Positions 1 through 7,093 of a stretch of DNA of 35,044 bases are shown piece after piece; positions within the stretch are counted from its first letter, which is position 1, and each line of letters starts with the position of its first letter. A program made the translations under genes and the position numbers. The stretch is taken from positions 1 to 35,044 of the forward strand of contig CADCNE010000014.1 of the NCBI GenBank assembly GCA_902802805.1, read 5' to 3'. This stretch comes from an uncultured Eubacteriales bacterium (lineage in GTDB: Bacteria > Bacillota > Clostridia > Christensenellales > CAG-138). Below the pieces are notes generated by a model. It saw only the letters and a list, made by a program, of their open reading frames with translations. It was not told the origin of the DNA and searched no databases.

Positions 1-128
1 ATTCCAAAAAGGGGAAGGACGTGTCCGTCTGTTCCCCTCTGTTCCGGTATCTCAGGCTATACAGCAAGCTCATGCCCCACAAGCTCGTCATGCGCCAGTG
101 GGTGTGGATGATACGAAAGCACCTTTGA
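1..128 (+). CDS. C-terminal end of an unidentified protein, possibly short-chain dehydrogenase
   Basis: An open frame enters from the left edge (first full codon at 3) and stops with TGA at 126-128, immediately before a hairpin terminator, as expected for a true gene end. About 41 residues are visible. They are basic and aromatic near the end (KGKDVSV, then LMPHKLVMRQW, then MIRKHL). This resembles the C-terminal tail of some DltE-type short-chain dehydrogenases, which end in a KLLPHSLVMKIW-like segment. That is a memory-based resemblance over a short tail, so the family is uncertain. No catalytic motif lies inside the window. Confidence 0.4.
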   Translation, partial: SKKGKDVSVCSPLFRYLRLYSKLMPHKLVMRQWVWMIRKHL

Positions 129-132
129 AAAG

Positions 133-164
133 AGCCCCCGAGCCTGCGCCCGGGGGCTTCTTTA
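133..164. terminator. Bidirectional rho-independent terminator
   Basis: AGCCCCCG (133-140) pairs with CGGGGGCT (151-158). On the + strand the stem is followed by TCTTTAT; on the - strand by a CTTTTC tail. It sits between the convergent partial gene ending at 128 and the membrane-protein gene ending at 173, so it can serve both. Confidence 0.8.
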
Positions 165-172
165 TACGCGCT

Positions 173-742
173 TTACAGGGCCCAGAGGAGCACGGCTGCG
201 ATCATCGTGCCCACCATCATGAGGGAAAAGCTGAGCTTCCATCTGCCGCCGCGGTCGAAGCCGTAAAAGTCCGGCCAGGCCCTTTGGAGGACCACTTTGT
301 TGAGATACAGCCACCCGTAGAGGAGCACGGGCAGGACCCCCAGGGGGATGACCCAGGCGCTGAGGCCCCGATTTTCGAAGCAAAGGAAGGAAAAAATGGC
401 GAGGAGGGGCGTGACCAGGTGCATGACGATCTCCGTCCCGTTGGAAAACAGCCCCTGGATGCTCCTCGTGGCGGGCAGCAGGAACAGGCACACCGTCAAA
501 AACGTCACCGTCACGGCCACGGTGCCCATGTACTTCAACGCCACCGCCCAGGCGGGCATGGCCCCGAAGAGCTCTGAGAGGAGCAGAATGAGGGCCGTGA
601 AGGCACAGAAGACGTTGGAGAGCACCGTGAAGTAGCGAAAGGACTCCTTCAGCTTCTCCCGGGACACGCGCCGGACGAGGACGACCATAGCGGCGGCGGT
701 GATGAACACGATGGCTTCATTGATGACGGCGGACGGGACCAC
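173..742 (-). CDS. AIG1/FAR-17a (Pr6Pr)-like integral membrane protein
   Basis: About 189 residues, with five or six hydrophobic segments covering nearly the whole chain. I start it at the GTG at 742 because AAGGAGG lies 8 bases upstream; an in-frame ATG at 778 has only a poor ribosome site. The pattern YFTVLSN around residues 37-43 and MHLVTPLLAI around 107-116 matches the AIG1/ADTRP and Pr6Pr superfamily. In mammalian AIG1 and ADTRP, a conserved Thr and His in such positions are the catalytic residues for hydrolysing fatty-acid esters of hydroxy fatty acids. The candidate residues here are Thr39 and His108. Membrane location is clear. Enzymatic activity is inference, since bacterial Pr6Pr members have no well-established function. 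It is monocistronic, convergent with the left-edge gene and divergent from the M4 peptidase. Confidence 0.75.
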   Translation of the reverse strand: MVPSAVINEAIVFITAAAMVVLVRRVSREKLKESFRYFTVLSNVFCAFTALILLLSELFGAMPAWAVALKYMGTVAVTVTFLTVCLFLLPATRSIQGLFSNGTEIVMHLVTPLLAIFSFLCFENRGLSAWVIPLGVLPVLLYGWLYLNKVVLQRAWPDFYGFDRGGRWKLSFSLMMVGTMIAAVLLWAL

Positions 743-817
743 GGCTTGCCTCCTTGGAACGGACTTTTTTGGCATCATACCATATCCCGTCCATTCTGAC
801 AAGCGACGGAAAAGCCC

Positions 818-846
818 TTGTATCCCCGGGGTTTCTGTAGTATAGT
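818..846 (+). promoter_or_regulatory. Sigma-A-type promoter of the M4 peptidase
   Basis: The -35 is TTGTAT (818-823) and the -10 is TATAGT (841-846), with 17 bp between. The start of transcription would be near 853, about 43 bases before the ATG. Confidence 0.6.
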
Positions 847-851
847 AAACA

Positions 852-870
852 TGTCGAAAGCTAGTTTCGA
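852..870. promoter_or_regulatory. Inverted repeat at the transcription start of the M4 gene, containing a Spo0A-box-like TGTCGAA
   Basis: TCGAAA (854-859) and TTTCGA (865-870) are a perfect inverted repeat around GCTAG. The left half with its flank reads TGTCGAAA, which matches the Spo0A box consensus TGNCGAA. Being at or just after the predicted transcription start, a bound protein would repress. Which protein binds is inference. Confidence 0.4.
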
Positions 871-895
871 ATGCTGAGGAAAGGACCACGTACCG

Positions 896-3800
896 ATGAA
901 AAAGCATGTCCGTCCCCTGATAGCTCTGTTGATGATCCTGGCCCTGCTGCTGCCCCTCTTCCCCGTCTCCGCCGCGCGGGCCGAGGAGGAAAACACCAGG
1001 ACCACCTATGACGAGGGCGCCACCTACACCATCGACTTTGAACCAGAGGCCCCGGCCGCAGCAGAAAGCGCGGACGAGGGACTCGTGATCGGCGACCTGC
1101 CCCTGACCGCAGCCAGCGGCGACCTGCTGGAACAGTCCGATCTCACCTTCGCGGAGGAGGAGCCGGATCGGCCGGACCAGAACGCCGAGAGCAGCATGCC
1201 CGGCAGCGGCGTCCTTCTCAACGACCTGGACCTGATGCCCCGACAGCTGACCATCGAGGACATCCAGGCCATGAACCCCGATTCCCTGGTCATCGACTGC
1301 TACACCAACGAGGGGTACCTCTCCACCCTGGTGGGCAAGTTCTACGAGGGCCGGGTGACCAACCAGGAGGAGGGCATCGAGTCCATCCAGGGCCTGGCCG
1401 CTATGCTGGGCCTCAGCAAGGGCTCCAAATTCTTCGCGGTCTATAAGGAGACCAACCACCAGACCGGCTACACCTTCTACACCTACCAGCAGCGCTACGG
1501 CAACTACACCCTGCGCTACGCCACCCTCCGGATCGTGGTGGACCCGGACGGGTACACGGCGGGCCTCTCCTGCTCCTTCGTGCCCAACGTGGGCATGGCC
1601 TCCGACGAGCCCAAGATCACCGCGGACCAGGCGGTGGAGATCGTGAAAAAGCGGTTCGCCAAGTTCAACCTGACCTACTACCCCGAGCAGACGGTGCTCA
1701 TGGCCGTGCCCTACAACAGCATCGTGGTGAACTGCTACATCGTCTACACCAACAACCCGGACGCCAACCCCGGCTTCGACATCCCCTACTATGAGCACCT
1801 GGTGACCACGGACGGCACCTACCTCACCATCATCCCCGCCACCTCCTTCGCCACGACCGGCGGCGACGCGGTGGACAACAGCTACTACTTCGAGGGCATG
1901 GAGGTCCAGACCCTCATGAAGACGGTCAGCCTCAACGACGGCACCACCCGGGAGGTCAGCGTGCCCATCAGCTTCAACCCCCGGAACAACAAATACTATC
2001 TGATGGACCCCAGCCGGAAGATCGCCGTAGCCCAGTACTACGACTTCAACTTCGACTACTATACCGTCAATTTCGTCACCAGCGACACCCCGGACGGCTG
2101 GTCCGACAACAACCTACTGGCCTATGCCAACTACATCATCATGTACGACTTCTACCTGGACCACGGCATCCGCTCCGTGGACGGCTTCGGCACGCCCATC
2201 CTGGTCACCGTGGGCTACTGCGACGAGAACCGCACCCCCATCGACAACTGCTGCTACTACGGCATCAACCACGGCTGGGCGTGCCTCGCGGTGTCCGACG
2301 CCAACCACGGCGGCGACTGCGTGGACGTGTGCGGTCATGAATACACCCACGGCATCACCCAGCATTCCATGCAGGGCATCCTATATCAGAACGAGACCGG
2401 CGCCATCAACGAGTCCTACAGCGACATCATGGGGAACCTGGCGGAGATGAGCCTCGATTACACCTACGACCGCTCCTGGCTCTACGAGGAGCGCAGCGGC
2501 AACTATCATCGGAACCTGGGCGACCCCAACGACCGGCAGCAGCCCGCCTACGTGGGCGACGTCTACTACCGGCCCCCGGTGCTGGCTCCGGACTTCAGCC
2601 TCAACGACTACGGCGGCGTCCACTTCAACAACTCCCTCATCGGTCACATCGCGTACCTCATGGACCAGACGGGCATGACCTACGAGCAGCAGATCTCCAT
2701 GTGGATCAACTCCATCGAGGTCATCAACCCCCTCTCCAACTATGAGGACCTCCACGCCGCCCTGCTCTTCTCTTTGAAGATGAACGGGATGCTCCTTGAA
2801 TACGGCCCCGCCCTCAACAAGGCCTTCAAGGACGCCGGTCTCAACGAGGACTGGAACAAGACCTACCTCACCGCCACCAAGCCGGGCTATGGCCGGATCA
2901 CCTTCGCCACCGACGAGACCATCGCCGCCAACATCGCCCAGGCCTACTTCTACGATGAGAACAACCAGATGACCATGGGCATCCCGGACAAGAACGGTAC
3001 GGTAAGCACGCTCCTCCCCGTGGGCCAGTACCGGGTCCAGCTGGCCACCCTCATCAACGACAAGGTCACCAGCTATCTCTACACGAACAACGGCTGGAGC
3101 ACCAACGGCGGCACGGCGGCCACCATCACCGTCTCCGACGGCTCCGTCACCAACCTGATGGGCACCTCGGAGAAGCCCAAGACCTCCTCCAGGAAGCTGG
3201 AGTTGGTGCAGCACGACGGCGGCTACTTCTCCATGCTGATGCCCAAGGGCTGGAAGTATGAGACCCTGGGCGAATACGCCGCCTGGGGCATAAAGCTGTA
3301 CGACCCCGAAGACAAGAGCTGCCAGCTGTTCATCTGGAACTACATGGCCCCGTTCCATCGGTCCACCACCGCCCGACAGGTGTGGGGACAGATCAACGAG
3401 GTCATCGGCAACGGGCCGGTCCTCTCCTCCGTCGACGTCGTCGGCGTGTTGAACGTGTGGAACTACTGCGGCCAGTTCCAAGCCTACTACGAGGGCCGGA
3501 AATACTTTGACGATCTTTACGACGTCAGCATCCTGGGCGGCCTCTACTACAACGGATACTACTCCAAGTACTGGAACGACGCAGTGGAATCGGCGTGCTT
3601 AGCTCACTGCACCTCCGAATTCGGCAAGGAGTGCTTCCTCTCCATGAGCACCGCCCTGGTGAACATGGACGTGGCCAGGCAGGCAGGAAACTACGCTTTC
3701 TATACGGGCTTCGATATGATCGGTATCATGGCTCCCGTGGATCGCTACGGGGACGTGTTCGAGGATCTGCTCACCTGCCTCAAGAGCATCCGTTTCACCG

Positions 3801-3922
3801 ACCAGTACATTCAGGCCTCCCAGGTGACCCAGTTCCCCATGTCGCCCCAGTCCGTCATCACGGAGAACGAGGAATTCCTCACCAAGGTCCACCTGGCCGT
3901 CCTGCAGAAGGTGGTGGGCTGA
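896..3922 (+). CDS. Secreted M4-family (thermolysin-like) metallopeptidase, 1008 aa
   Basis: An extracellular zinc endopeptidase. The signal peptide is residues 1-30 (KK start, a leucine-rich core, cleavage near AARAEE). A propeptide with an FTP/PepSY-like part follows (about residues 75-330, including ADQAVEIVKKRF). The catalytic domain carries HEYTH at 481-485 (zinc ligands and general base), the third ligand in GAINESYSD (Glu506), and the second catalytic histidine in GVHFNNSLIGH (His576), matching thermolysin His142/Glu143/His146, Glu166 and His231. After about residue 770 comes an extra domain of about 230 residues beginning SRKLELVQHDGG with a PKGW motif, which I do not recognise; M4 enzymes usually end earlier. 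No LPXTG anchor is seen. AAAGGA lies 11 bases before the ATG. It is a single gene with its own promoter and a hairpin after the stop. Confidence 0.9.
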   Translation: MKKHVRPLIALLMILALLLPLFPVSAARAEEENTRTTYDEGATYTIDFEPEAPAAAESADEGLVIGDLPLTAASGDLLEQSDLTFAEEEPDRPDQNAESSMPGSGVLLNDLDLMPRQLTIEDIQAMNPDSLVIDCYTNEGYLSTLVGKFYEGRVTNQEEGIESIQGLAAMLGLSKGSKFFAVYKETNHQTGYTFYTYQQRYGNYTLRYATLRIVVDPDGYTAGLSCSFVPNVGMASDEPKITADQAVEIVKKRFAKFNLTYYPEQTVLMAVPYNSIVVNCYIVYTNNPDANPGFDIPYYEHLVTTDGTYLTIIPATSFATTGGDAVDNSYYFEGMEVQTLMKTVSLNDGTTREVSVPISFNPRNNKYYLMDPSRKIAVAQYYDFNFDYYTVNFVTSDTPDGWSDNNLLAYANYIIMYDFYLDHGIRSVDGFGTPILVTVGYCDENRTPIDNCCYYGINHGWACLAVSDANHGGDCVDVCGHEYTHGITQHSMQGILYQNETGAINESYSDIMGNLAEMSLDYTYDRSWLYEERSGNYHRNLGDPNDRQQPAYVGDVYYRPPVLAPDFSLNDYGGVHFNNSLIGHIAYLMDQTGMTYEQQISMWINSIEVINPLSNYEDLHAALLFSLKMNGMLLEYGPALNKAFKDAGLNEDWNKTYLTATKPGYGRITFATDETIAANIAQAYFYDENNQMTMGIPDKNGTVSTLLPVGQYRVQLATLINDKVTSYLYTNNGWSTNGGTAATITVSDGSVTNLMGTSEKPKTSSRKLELVQHDGGYFSMLMPKGWKYETLGEYAAWGIKLYDPEDKSCQLFIWNYMAPFHRSTTARQVWGQINEVIGNGPVLSSVDVVGVLNVWNYCGQFQAYYEGRKYFDDLYDVSILGGLYYNGYYSKYWNDAVESACLAHCTSEFGKECFLSMSTALVNMDVARQAGNYAFYTGFDMIGIMAPVDRYGDVFEDLLTCLKSIRFTDQYIQASQVTQFPMSPQSVITENEEFLTKVHLAVLQKVVG

Positions 3923-3936
3923 GCCCCAAAACGAAA

Positions 3937-3962
3937 GCGAGGCAGCGCTCAGGCTGCCTCGC
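3937..3962 (+). terminator. Strong hairpin after the M4 gene
   Basis: GCGAGGCAGC (3937-3946) and GCTGCCTCGC (3953-3962) form a perfect 10-bp stem with a 6-base loop, 15 bases after the stop codon. There is no T-tract on the + strand, so it may be a weak terminator or a 3'-end stabiliser. Confidence 0.5.
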
Positions 3963-4023
3963 AGACTGTCAATACAGGCGGCAGATCATTTGCGGCGGAT
4001 TTATACTGTGATAAAATGGTAGG

Positions 4024-4178
4024 AAGGGGCTGTTAAAATAGTCCTGTCATTCTGAGCCGAAGGCGAAGAATCTCTGAACATAGGTGCGAAAAGGCACCGA
4101 TGTACCCATTTTTCGTTCTGAGATCCTTCATCGCTTCGCTCTTCAGGATGACACTTAGGACTTTTTTAACAGCCCCTT
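4024..4178. repeat. MITE-like element with 15-bp perfect terminal inverted repeats (dispersed repeat family 1, copy 1)
   Basis: The ends are AAGGGGCTGTTAAAA (4024-4038) and its exact reverse complement (4164-4178). Inside is a second inverted repeat: CTGTCATTCTGAG on the left, and CTTCAGGATGACA with CGCTTCGCT on the right. There is no coding capacity. Related sequence recurs at 18830-18976 and 21690-21765. It lies between the M4 gene and the glycerate kinase gene, whose ends converge. I see no clear target-site duplication. Confidence 0.75.
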
Positions 4179-4198
4179 TGAACCTATCGCCGCAAATT

Positions 4199-4257
4199 AG
4201 CCGCGTTTTCGCCCTCTCGCAGTACCTTTGTACAGCTTCGGGGCGAAGAACGCGGCT
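4199..4257 (-). terminator. Large imperfect hairpin downstream of the glycerate kinase gene
   Basis: AGCCGCGTTTTCGCCC (4199-4214) pairs with GGGCGAAGAACGCGGCT (4241-4257). It lies about 60 bases past the kinase stop on the - strand. It has no clean T-tract, so transcription termination is plausible but unproven. The remaining bases between 3963 and 4315 hold only the MITE-like element and no gene. Confidence 0.45.
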
Positions 4258-4315
4258 TCTGCCCCACTTTCTTGGCAGTCCTGCCAGCTTGTCAAAAAGT
4301 TTTTGGCATAGTTGT

Positions 4316-5551
4316 TTACCGCCGCAGCAGGGCCACCGCCACGTCGTTCACGTTGGTACCCGTGGGGCCGGTCATGATGAGGCCGTCCACCTTATTGAGG
4401 GCGTGGTAGGCGTCGTTGTTCTGGAGCACCTCGTCGATGACGAGGCCGCGCCTGAGGAGCTCGCCGCAGGTATCGCCGTCACAGTAGCCGCCCGCCGCGT
4501 CGGTGGGGCCGTCGGTGCCGTCGCTGCCCACGGAAAAGACCGCCGCCCCCCGCATGCCGGCGATGCCCGCCGCCGCGGAGAGGGCCAGCTCCTGGTTCCG
4601 GCCGCCCAGGCCCTTGCCGATGAGCTTCACAACGGTCTCGCCCCCGGCGATGAAGGCCAGCGCCCGGCCGTCGTTCTCATGGGTCCTGAGGATGGACGAG
4701 AGGAAGCTTCCCGCCTCCCGGGCCTGGCAGCAAAGCTGGTCCGTCAGCAGGATGGGCGTGTAGCCCAGGGCTTCCGCGGTCCTGGCCGCCGCCGCGCACA
4801 GCTCCCGAACGCTGCCGTTGATCTGGGAGCGCACGTTGCTGAGGGCCTTGGGGGTCTCCAGGCTCAGCAGGTTTCGGGCCGCGTCGCTCAATTTGAGATC
4901 GTATTTCTTGGCGATCCTTTGCGCGTCCTCCGCGGTGGAGGAGTCGGGGCAGGCGGGGCCGGAGGCGATCATATCGAGAGGATCCCCCAGAATGTCGGAG
5001 AGGATCACGGCCTCCACCCGGGCCGGCCAGACCAGCTCGGCGAACCGGCCGCCCTTCACCTGAGAGAGGCGCTTGCGGATGGTGTTGATCTCGGTGATAT
5101 CCGCCCCGCAGGCCAGCAGCTGGCCCGTGATGTCCTGCAATTCAGCGGGCTCCACCAGGGGCTTTTCGAACAGGGCGCTGCCGCCGCCGGACAGGAGGAA
5201 GAGCACCGTATCCTTTTCGCTGAGGCTGCCGACCAGGTCCAGCGCCGCCTGGGTGCCCTTGAAGGAGTTCTCGTCGGGAACGGGATGGCCCGCCTCGAAG
5301 CAGTCGAAGTTGGCGATAGGGCCCATGACGTGGCCGTACTTGGTGACCACCACGCCCTTTTCGATGCGGCTGCCCAAAGCGTCGGACGCGGCCTTGGCCA
5401 TCTGCCAGGCGGCCTTGCCCGCCGCCACCAGCAGCACCCGGCCGGGGAAGGTCATTCCCTTCAAAGCCCGCTGCACGGCGGCGTCCGGCTGCACGGCGGC
5501 GATGGCCTCCTTCACGATCAAATCGGCATGGGAACGCAAAAGTGTATCCAT
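4316..5551 (-). CDS. Glycerate 2-kinase (MOFRL family)
   Basis: A cytosolic kinase expected to convert D-glycerate and ATP to 2-phosphoglycerate, feeding glycerate into lower glycolysis. The length is 411 aa from the ATG at 5551, chosen because AGGAGG sits 6 bases upstream; an earlier in-frame ATG has no ribosome site. Family features: the N-terminal GckA/TtuD-like domain with LLSGGGSALFEKP (glycine-rich segment), KYDLKLSD, then the C-terminal MOFRL domain with GKGLGGRNQELALS, FSVGSDGTDGPTDAAGG and the typical end GPTGTNVNDVAVALLRR. It lies 61 bases after the GntP permease gene on the same strand and is almost surely co-transcribed, which suggests that the permease imports glycerate or a related sugar acid. 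A hairpin between the two genes may lower kinase expression or protect the upstream message. Confidence 0.93.
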   Translation of the reverse strand: MDTLLRSHADLIVKEAIAAVQPDAAVQRALKGMTFPGRVLLVAAGKAAWQMAKAASDALGSRIEKGVVVTKYGHVMGPIANFDCFEAGHPVPDENSFKGTQAALDLVGSLSEKDTVLFLLSGGGSALFEKPLVEPAELQDITGQLLACGADITEINTIRKRLSQVKGGRFAELVWPARVEAVILSDILGDPLDMIASGPACPDSSTAEDAQRIAKKYDLKLSDAARNLLSLETPKALSNVRSQINGSVRELCAAAARTAEALGYTPILLTDQLCCQAREAGSFLSSILRTHENDGRALAFIAGGETVVKLIGKGLGGRNQELALSAAAGIAGMRGAAVFSVGSDGTDGPTDAAGGYCDGDTCGELLRRGLVIDEVLQNNDAYHALNKVDGLIMTGPTGTNVNDVAVALLRR

Positions 5552-5572
5552 ATCGTACCTCCTATACAAAAG

Positions 5573-5602
5573 AAGCGCGCCATGCCACAGCAAAGCGCGC
5601 TT
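5573..5602 (-). promoter_or_regulatory. Intercistronic hairpin between permease and kinase
   Basis: AAGCGCGC (5573-5580) and GCGCGCTT (5595-5602) form an 8-bp GC-rich stem in the 61-base gap. It has only a short T-run on the + side. A role in partial termination or mRNA processing is inference. Confidence 0.45.
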
Positions 5603-5612
5603 TGTTCGTGTC

Positions 5613-6923
5613 TTAGAAGATCAGGCTCAGGACGAAGATCTCCACCATGGACGCGAGGCCGATGACCAGCGTCATGAGGGTCTGGGTCTTGTAGCCCTGC
5701 TCCGGAGTCATGTCGCCGAAGTTAGTGACCACCCAGAAGTAGGAGTCGTTGGCATGGGACACGGTCATGGCGCCGGCGCCGATGGCCATGACCACCAGGG
5801 AGATCTCCACCGGCGTGGTGAAGCCGAGGATGCTCAGCAGGGGCGCCACGATGCCCGCCGTGGTGGTGATGGCCACGGTGGAGGAACCCTGGGCGCTCTT
5901 GAGGATGGCGGCCAGCAGGAAGGGGAAGAAGATGCCCATGGTCTCGAGGACGTTGGCATGCTCGGTGATGAATTTCACCATGTCGGAGGAGGAGATGACC
6001 TTGCCCAGGACGCCGCCCGCCGCGGTGACGAACAGGATGGGTCCCACGGTCTTCAGGGTGTCGTTGGTCAGCTTGTAGAAGTCAGCCTTCTTGCCGGCGG
6101 TGAACAGCTGAACGATGGCCAGGATCGCGCCCACGGCAAGAGCCATGATGGGGGTGCCCAAGAAGGTGCAGAGGGTGGCGACGACGCCTTCCCACTTGGC
6201 CATGGAGGACACGGAGGACAGGGCCATGAGCAGGATGGGGATGATGAGGGGGGCGATGGCGTTGAAGCCGCCGGGGAGCTTGCCGAACTCGGCCTTCAGC
6301 TCCTCATAGGTCTTGACCACTTCGCCGTTGTCGGTGATCTCATCGGCGCTCTCGATCTTTTTGCCGATGATCCCCATGCCGATGACCAGCAGCAGCGACT
6401 CGCCAACGCCCAGGGTCTGCGCCGCGGCGATGGGGCCCGGCGTGGGGGGAATGAACACGTGGGCGATATAGAGACCGCAGGAAAGGCACACGGTCATGGC
6501 CACGCTGGAGGTGCCGGTGCGCTTCACCAGGGCCTTACGGATGGGGTTCAGAATGACGAAGCCGGAATCGCAGAACACGGGGATGGAGACCACCCAGCCC
6601 ATGAGCTCGATGGCCAGCTCCGGGTGCTTCTCCCCTACCAGGGAGATGACCATGTCCGCCAGCTTCAGCGCCGCGCCGGTCTTTTCCAGCACCGCGCCGA
6701 TGAAGGCGCCCAGGATGATGACGATACCGATGGAAGAGAAGGTGCCCGAGAAGCCCGCGCCGATGACGCCGGGGATCTGAGCGAGGGGGATGCCGGCCAG
6801 GATGGCCAGCACCAGAGAAATGCCCATGATCGCCAGGAAGGGATGGACCTTCAGCTTGGAGATCAGCAGGATCATGGCCACGATGGCCACGACGAAGGCG
6901 ATGATCAATGCTACGCCTGTCAT
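5613..6923 (-). CDS. GntP-family permease (gluconate/glycerate-type H+ symporter)
   Basis: 436 residues, almost entirely hydrophobic, with about 12 membrane spans. Diagnostic family segments are KVHPFLAIMGISLVLAI near residue 25, GFSGTFSSIGIVIILGAFIG near 57, VVSIPVFCDSGFVIL near 110, HVFIPPTPGPIAAAQ near 155 and, near the C terminus, SHANDSYFWVVTNFG. These are typical of GntP, GntT and related carriers. Substrate cannot be read from sequence, but its operon partner is glycerate kinase, so glycerate is the best guess. AAGGAGG lies about 10 bases before the ATG. A consensus promoter and a palindrome at the transcription start lie upstream, so the pair is probably inducible. Confidence 0.92.
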   Translation of the reverse strand: MTGVALIIAFVVAIVAMILLISKLKVHPFLAIMGISLVLAILAGIPLAQIPGVIGAGFSGTFSSIGIVIILGAFIGAVLEKTGAALKLADMVISLVGEKHPELAIELMGWVVSIPVFCDSGFVILNPIRKALVKRTGTSSVAMTVCLSCGLYIAHVFIPPTPGPIAAAQTLGVGESLLLVIGMGIIGKKIESADEITDNGEVVKTYEELKAEFGKLPGGFNAIAPLIIPILLMALSSVSSMAKWEGVVATLCTFLGTPIMALAVGAILAIVQLFTAGKKADFYKLTNDTLKTVGPILFVTAAGGVLGKVISSSDMVKFITEHANVLETMGIFFPFLLAAILKSAQGSSTVAITTTAGIVAPLLSILGFTTPVEISLVVMAIGAGAMTVSHANDSYFWVVTNFGDMTPEQGYKTQTLMTLVIGLASMVEIFVLSLIF

Positions 6924-6956
6924 AGATAAGATTCCTCCTTGCTACGGATGTTTTTT

Positions 6957-6971
6957 GTGCTGTTTCAGCAC
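6957..6971. promoter_or_regulatory. Perfect palindrome GTGCTGTTTCAGCAC at the gntP transcription start (candidate operator)
   Basis: Arms GTGCTG and CAGCAC flank TTT. The right edge falls on the predicted transcription start of the permease-kinase operon, so a repressor bound here would block initiation. No regulator gene is adjacent. It could alternatively act as a 5' leader hairpin. Confidence 0.5.
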
Positions 6972-6977
6972 GGAAAG

Positions 6978-7006
6978 ATTGTACAAATAATAGAAGAAAA
7001 TGTCAA
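6978..7006 (-). promoter_or_regulatory. Strong sigma-A promoter for the permease-kinase operon
   Basis: On the - strand the -35 is TTGACA (7006-7001), a perfect consensus, and the -10 is TACAAT (6983-6978), with a 17-bp AT-rich spacer. Between here and the M20 stop (7007-7093) are only two short GC palindromes (CGGCGCGCCG followed by TTTCTTT) that could terminate the upstream transcript. Confidence 0.85.
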
Positions 7007-7093
7007 TCGTTTTCCGCGCAAAAGCAAAGAAACGGCGCGCCGACCCACAATAGAAGCCGGCGATCGCCGCCGGGTCCGCCCCGCTTTCGGACG

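Noticed and set aside
743..1798. Extension of the AIG1-like frame upstream of 742
   Set aside because: It overlaps the M4 peptidase antisense and has no family match. The GTG at 742 has a perfect ribosome site.
5073..6929. Long + strand frame over the glycerate kinase and permease genes
   Set aside because: It has no recognisable protein family, and the - strand genes explain the region fully. Several similar frames (for example 2381-3481 -, 7199-8461 +, 25957-27213 +) were rejected for the same reason.
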